64,000 bases of DNA from Ascidia mentula (Eukaryota; Chordata; Ascidiacea; Phlebobranchia; Ascidiidae), in contig OX387202.1 of assembly GCA_947561715.1 (NCBI GenBank), positions 9,809,001 through 9,873,000 on the forward strand, given 5' to 3'. Shown piece after piece: positions 60,075 through 64,000 of the stretch (the first letter of the stretch is position 1; every line of letters begins with the position of its first letter). The position numbers and the translations under genes were made by a program. Below the pieces are notes generated by a model. The model was not told the origin of the DNA and ran no database searches. It saw nothing but the letters and a program-made list of their open reading frames with translations.

Positions 60075-62230
60075 GTTTCGTCTTTTTAACTGCTCTGTGT
60101 GTAGTGAACGTGATAGTTTTGTAAGTGACTGTTGTCTGCATTTCTTGTTAATATCATTGGTGTTAGGCTCACGCATTTAACTGTGTGAACATTTGCATGT
60201 GCCTTCTTGGCGCCTTGACCCTGTTGCACATGACGAACTGGTTTGCATGTTCACAAACAGAGTGTTCAAGAACTTTTTGTAGCCTCGAAAGCAGCCCGTT
60301 TTTTGTGCGCGAGTGATCACTTAAACTTTCTATGATCGCTGTATTGCGTTGATGCAACATGGCGGACCGCACTGATTGTGAGAGTAGTACATTACATTGT
60401 TGTAGTTATCGTTGTACAAACCGTCCACAGTTCGGCCACCACAAAAAATTTTTAATAATTTTCTTATGCATCGGAAAGCAACTTGTTTCAATGGTAATCT
60501 AGTAAAAATTATCTTAAATCACCAACGTGATTAAAGACCGAAATATTGCATCCTCTTGCATGACAAAAAGGCAGGAACTCCCAATCGAAAAGGCCTTTAG
60601 TTTTGTCTGTAGTATATATATATATGCTATCGCTGATCCTGCCTTTTGGTTAAAATGCCTTTTAGCTACGATGGCTGCAAACCTCTCTATTGAGACTGCA
60701 ACTGACTAAACTAATACCTCAGATCATACAAATGCCAATCTCCAGTCCTTGTGCTGTACCACACAATGGTAAACACATGCAACTGCTGCCTTCAATGTTT
60801 GACGTCACTGTTTCTCAAGTGTGCAAAAAACATGTCTCATATACTGTATCGAACGAATGTGCTACGTTTCATACTGTGGTACGCTCCGGGTAACAAAAAC
60901 ACACCTTTTGAAGCAAAGATATCAGTCACAGTTCCGCACACAGAAACGTGACTTGCCTCAAGGGGAATCGTTTTTTTTAAATTATACGACAAAGCGAAAG
61001 CAATTTTATTGGTGACGTTATGCACGAGCGTGCACTGGTTGCAACGCGAGCGTGTTTACCATGCAGCGGACACAAGTGTTGTTAGCGCCATTCACGTGTA
61101 TCATTGTACGACCATGAGCTGTGCTCTGCAAAACGGTCAATACAAATCCCCTCATGGGATTTGCACACGATTTTCACTAACTTGTACGTTGACAAGTAAT
61201 AGCGTACCAATTGTTTCCTGTATAAAGTAACCGTTGGCTTACATTCTATTCCACGTTCTCCTCGTATTATTTCGTTGTATATATCACTGCTGAAACGCCA
61301 GTTAAACATTTTGTAAACTTCCTGATGTCGATCATGCGCGACCAGTTTCAACCAATCACGTTCTTAGGCCTCTCTCCAGAGCGACTGTATCTCTTTCTCC
61401 AACTCATTCTATTCTGATACGCCATTGAATGCTACTGCTTACTGAAACGAAGTATTACCAACCACAAGATTGTTGTCAACCTTTCGGGTTTGTTTGAATA
61501 AATAGAGTTATAACTGTTGTCCATGTTGTTCTGGAAAGCTAAGCAAGGTCTGGAGAACTCGCTCAGAACACGCAGCCGCCTTATCTACAGTCAGCCAATT
61601 CCTGCTCGAGACTCATACGCGAGTGGCCTGAGACAGCAACCGACGGGCAGAGGTACTATTCCTCCAGGCTGCTATAATTCTGTAAGCTGCAACCATCAGA
61701 GCTTACCATAGTTGCAATGCGAGCAATGGGTAAAACGTTTCCATAGTAGGTATGCCACCACATTTTGCCATGCGACATGCGTGTACAAAAATGGCTGTAC
61801 TGGCCTTTTCATTCGAGAGGCCTTTTCAATTCAAGCTGAGGTGTTTTGAAAAAAGTATTAAATTCTGACAAAGTAAGCTTCAAAATGTTGTTGATATTGA
61901 AAATGTTTGTCGGGTGAGTTGAAAACTAAATGCGTTTGATTTTACAAAGAAAGTTAAATTTTAAAATAGTAAGTGTAACAATTTCTGATTCAACGGTTCA
62001 GTATTTTTCGGCAAGCTGTTTTGAATTTAGACTAGACTTGGAAATCTCCAATCCGACAGTGAGAAATATTTTGGTGCAAACTTATTCGCTGGTGGTACAC
62101 TTGGAGTGTGTCTGCTTGTTTCAAGACGGCATTGCCAAAATATACCGGACAAACATAACTTTTCTGATACTACTTATGCGGACAATACATGGTAATGGCT
62201 GGGGTTGTCAGGACATTGTTATTGTTAACT
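60075..62230. other. Upstream region of GCAT copy B and decayed repeats
   Basis: The first 400 bp probably hold the GCAT promoter; this stretch is largely deleted in copy A. Near 60,830-61,300 the sequence is homologous to 49,290-49,610 of copy A. The long plus-strand open frame at 61,930-62,556 is not a gene: its complement carries PLE reverse transcriptase sequence. Confidence 0.5.
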
Positions 62231-62233
62231 TTG

Positions 62234-62560
62234 TTAACTTCCGTCGGTTGCAAACTCACGCGAGTTTCTCACATGGTGAGAGCAATTGTCCTTTAAAGGA
62301 GCGATTATTTTTGCAAGAAACTTTGCAAACATGTAATTTGGGGAACCGACAAACGAAACAATCGGTCCTAAAGGTACCACTGGCATGTGTACTTTGGGAA
62401 GCCCATACAAGTGTGGCGTTCTACCATCTGTACAGTGTAACTGCCAAAATTCACCCACTGTCAACGCGACTACCAACTAATTTTGTTAGTTTTTTGCGGC
62501 TAGCTTATTGCAAAGCGCATATAAATACGTGGCTTAATTTCTTTGCATATTTGTAGCGAA
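62234..62560 (-). mobile_element. PLE reverse transcriptase fragment
   Basis: The minus strand encodes PHLYGLPKVHMPVVPLGPIV followed by SFVGSPNY, LAKIIAPLKDN and HHVRNSREFA. This is the characteristic RT2-RT3a region of Penelope-like reverse transcriptases. Flanking RT motifs are decayed. It lies head-to-head with a plus-strand GIY-YIG fragment just to the right. Confidence 0.75.
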
Positions 62561-62579
62561 AAAAACACCGTTAAACTAT

Positions 62580-62864
62580 GACGATACAGACGATATTGTA
62601 AAAAGTCAAAGAGAAATCATGACTTCCAAGGAAAACGGCCGAACAACACCACATTAATCGCTTCAACTCCATCAACGATGGACTCAACAGGGACTGGGGG
62701 TTTATAAGTCATTATAAACATGACGATGCCGCAGGAACGATGCGAACGACAGCTTCTCGTTTCATTTGCCTTTTTTCTATGACCGTCTTGCGCTTGTTAA
62801 TTTGTATCGCATTGTGTTTATTTACACCTGATGAAGAGAGAGGCACACGCGAAAGCTAGTGTAC
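62580..62864 (+). mobile_element. PLE 3' fragment with hammerhead-like end
   Basis: The plus strand carries a decayed GIY-YIG C-terminus (GLNRDWGF at about 62,680) and the common 3' end. At 62,821-62,864 there is the pattern ACAC, CTGATGA, GAAA, GCTA, GTGT, matching the copy at 48,902-48,945. It is not autonomous. Confidence 0.65.
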
Positions 62865-63562
62865 ATTTTTCAATACAAACGTTAGTCCTCTTAAAGAGTG
62901 CCAAATCAAGAGAATTCAGAACATAAATATAGTAATTACCACTAAATCGTAAACAACTCGTATGTTTTACAGCTGCAAATTTAGTGTAATTATAGGATTT
63001 GATGCAATCCTTGATACAATGTAGAGTAGTTTTAACCAAGGTTTTTTGAAACAATCCGGAAGATGAGTGGAATGGAATCACAGTATTATATGTTCTGAAA
63101 CAAATAACCAATTTGGACATGCGGTTTCCAAATTTTGTGCTTGTCGTTGTATCGTATGCCAAAATTTTAAAGTAATTTAATTCTGACGTTAAATCCAATA
63201 AATAGTATAGCGCATGTTGTGGAACTAAGTTGTGAGAAACTATATTGCAGTGTGTGCAATTTCAACTTAATTTTGTATGCGAGGTAAGCAAACTTTGGTT
63301 TACAAATTTCGTTTAGCAAGGGTCTTCTCTGCTGTTGTTGTTGGAAAATTTGTGCTGCAATTTAGCACTCATTCTGAAACATTCTGAAAGAAGCAGTTAC
63401 TAGATGTATTAAATGGAGCCGCCCCGAAAATTATGCATTGTTTTATTTAAAGCAACCATGGAGATATATTTATTCCCGCTACGTTTCGCTTCAGTCAATT
63501 TTCTAGTTGCAATCTTTATTTATTATTTGTCATTGGTTATTTGAAGTTTAGACAAAATTATT
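62865..63562. other. Stretch downstream of GNAT copy B
   Basis: No gene is supported. From about 63,375 the sequence is homologous to 50,414 onward, where the alignment of the second GNAT copy starts. Confidence 0.5.
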
Positions 63563-64000
63563 TCATTCAAGACACATGATTTTTGTCGGTGGTTGCTCTT
63601 CAATCCCAGCTGGGTGGTTGTTTCCTTCCTCATCCCAAACGAAATCCATTTTATTGATGTATTTTGCTCCAGCATTTACGAGAGCTTTTTCAGCGTATTG
63701 CGATGAACAGACAACAATATATAAGCTGCAACCTGCTTGCCGTACCAGCTCCATTTGTCTGCAATAAGAGTTTTTTTTATTATTACAAGGTTTTAATTTT
63801 ACACCAGCACTTACTTCTTGAATAAAGCTTCGGCAATTCCAAGTCTGGTGTAGGTTTGTGTGACGCACATTATTAACCCACGAACATAATCTCTGTTTCC
63901 TGTGTAGGCATTGATGTATTTTGTTGATTGATTGATCATCTTCGGTGTAAAGAATATAATAAATCCCAAATTTTAATTAATAAAGTTTCACAGGCATAGC
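63563..64000 (-). CDS. GNAT-family N-acetyltransferase, copy B (3' part)
   Basis: The last two exons (63,815-63,939 and 63,563-63,758) are present, with the same lengths and phases as copy A. They encode NQSTKYINAYTGNRDYVRGL and the acetyl-CoA loop (TYTRLGIAEALF), then the C-terminus ending KIMCLE. Changes from copy A are few (Ala to Thr, Asp to Asn, Gly to Asp, Lys to Glu). The first two exons lie outside the window. The visible part looks intact. Confidence 0.8.

Noticed and set aside
61930-62556. 208-codon plus-strand open frame
   Set aside because: No domain is visible, and the complement carries clear Penelope-like reverse transcriptase sequence.
1-64000. CRISPR array or bacterial operon
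   Set aside because: There are no short regularly spaced repeats. Spliced genes, SINEs and PLEs show animal nuclear DNA.

Overview
This is animal nuclear DNA, AT-rich, with short phase-consistent introns, tRNA-derived SINEs, Penelope-like retroelements (PLEs) and a rhodopsin-family receptor carrying LDL-receptor class A modules. The compact introns and gene types suggest a tunicate such as Ciona. That is an inference; no single sequence here proves the species.

Left part (1-37,995): a head-to-tail array of a unit of about 12.4-13.3 kb, with three units plus the tail of a fourth at the left edge. In order, a unit holds a tRNA-derived SINE, a plus-strand gene of the proline racemase / hydroxyproline epimerase / trans-3-hydroxyproline dehydratase superfamily, a fossil envelope-like and LTR-like stretch, a dispersed repeat, a PLE remnant with inverted arms, and a minus-strand copy of the 7TM half of a receptor gene. 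The enzyme copies in units 2 and 3 look open; the one in unit 1 has a nonsense codon. The receptor copies in units 1 and 2 are broken. The third joins an intact gene running to 40,613, which encodes a signal peptide, about twelve LDLa modules and 7TM (1,243 aa in my two-exon model). The duplication breakpoint lies at the LDLa/7TM border, so each extra receptor copy lost its ectodomain and promoter.

Right part (40,614-64,000): a broken C2H2 zinc-finger fragment, then a duplicated minus-strand gene pair. Each pair has a glycine C-acetyltransferase-like (GCAT-like) alpha-oxoamine synthase and a GNAT-family N-acetyltransferase. Pair A is at 44.9-51.9 kb; pair B is at 56.7-64.0 kb, with its GNAT cut by the window edge. 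I could build both GCAT genes completely (eight exons each, all phases agreeing; 408 and 425 aa). They differ at the N-terminus: copy B has a likely mitochondrial presequence that copy A has lost through a deletion. A BEL/Pao LTR-retrotransposon fossil and PLE fragments lie between and inside the pairs.

Functionally the locus has amplified three kinds of small-molecule enzyme acting on amino acids or amines, but nothing shows that they act in one pathway. The most notable points are the altered active site of the proline racemase-family enzyme (two catalytic cysteines, with neighbouring family His and Asp replaced by Glu and Asn), the domain-edge breakpoint of the receptor gene, loss of targeting sequence in one GCAT paralogue, a MITE whose empty sites survive in sister units, and hammerhead-ribozyme-like motifs at PLE 3' ends.
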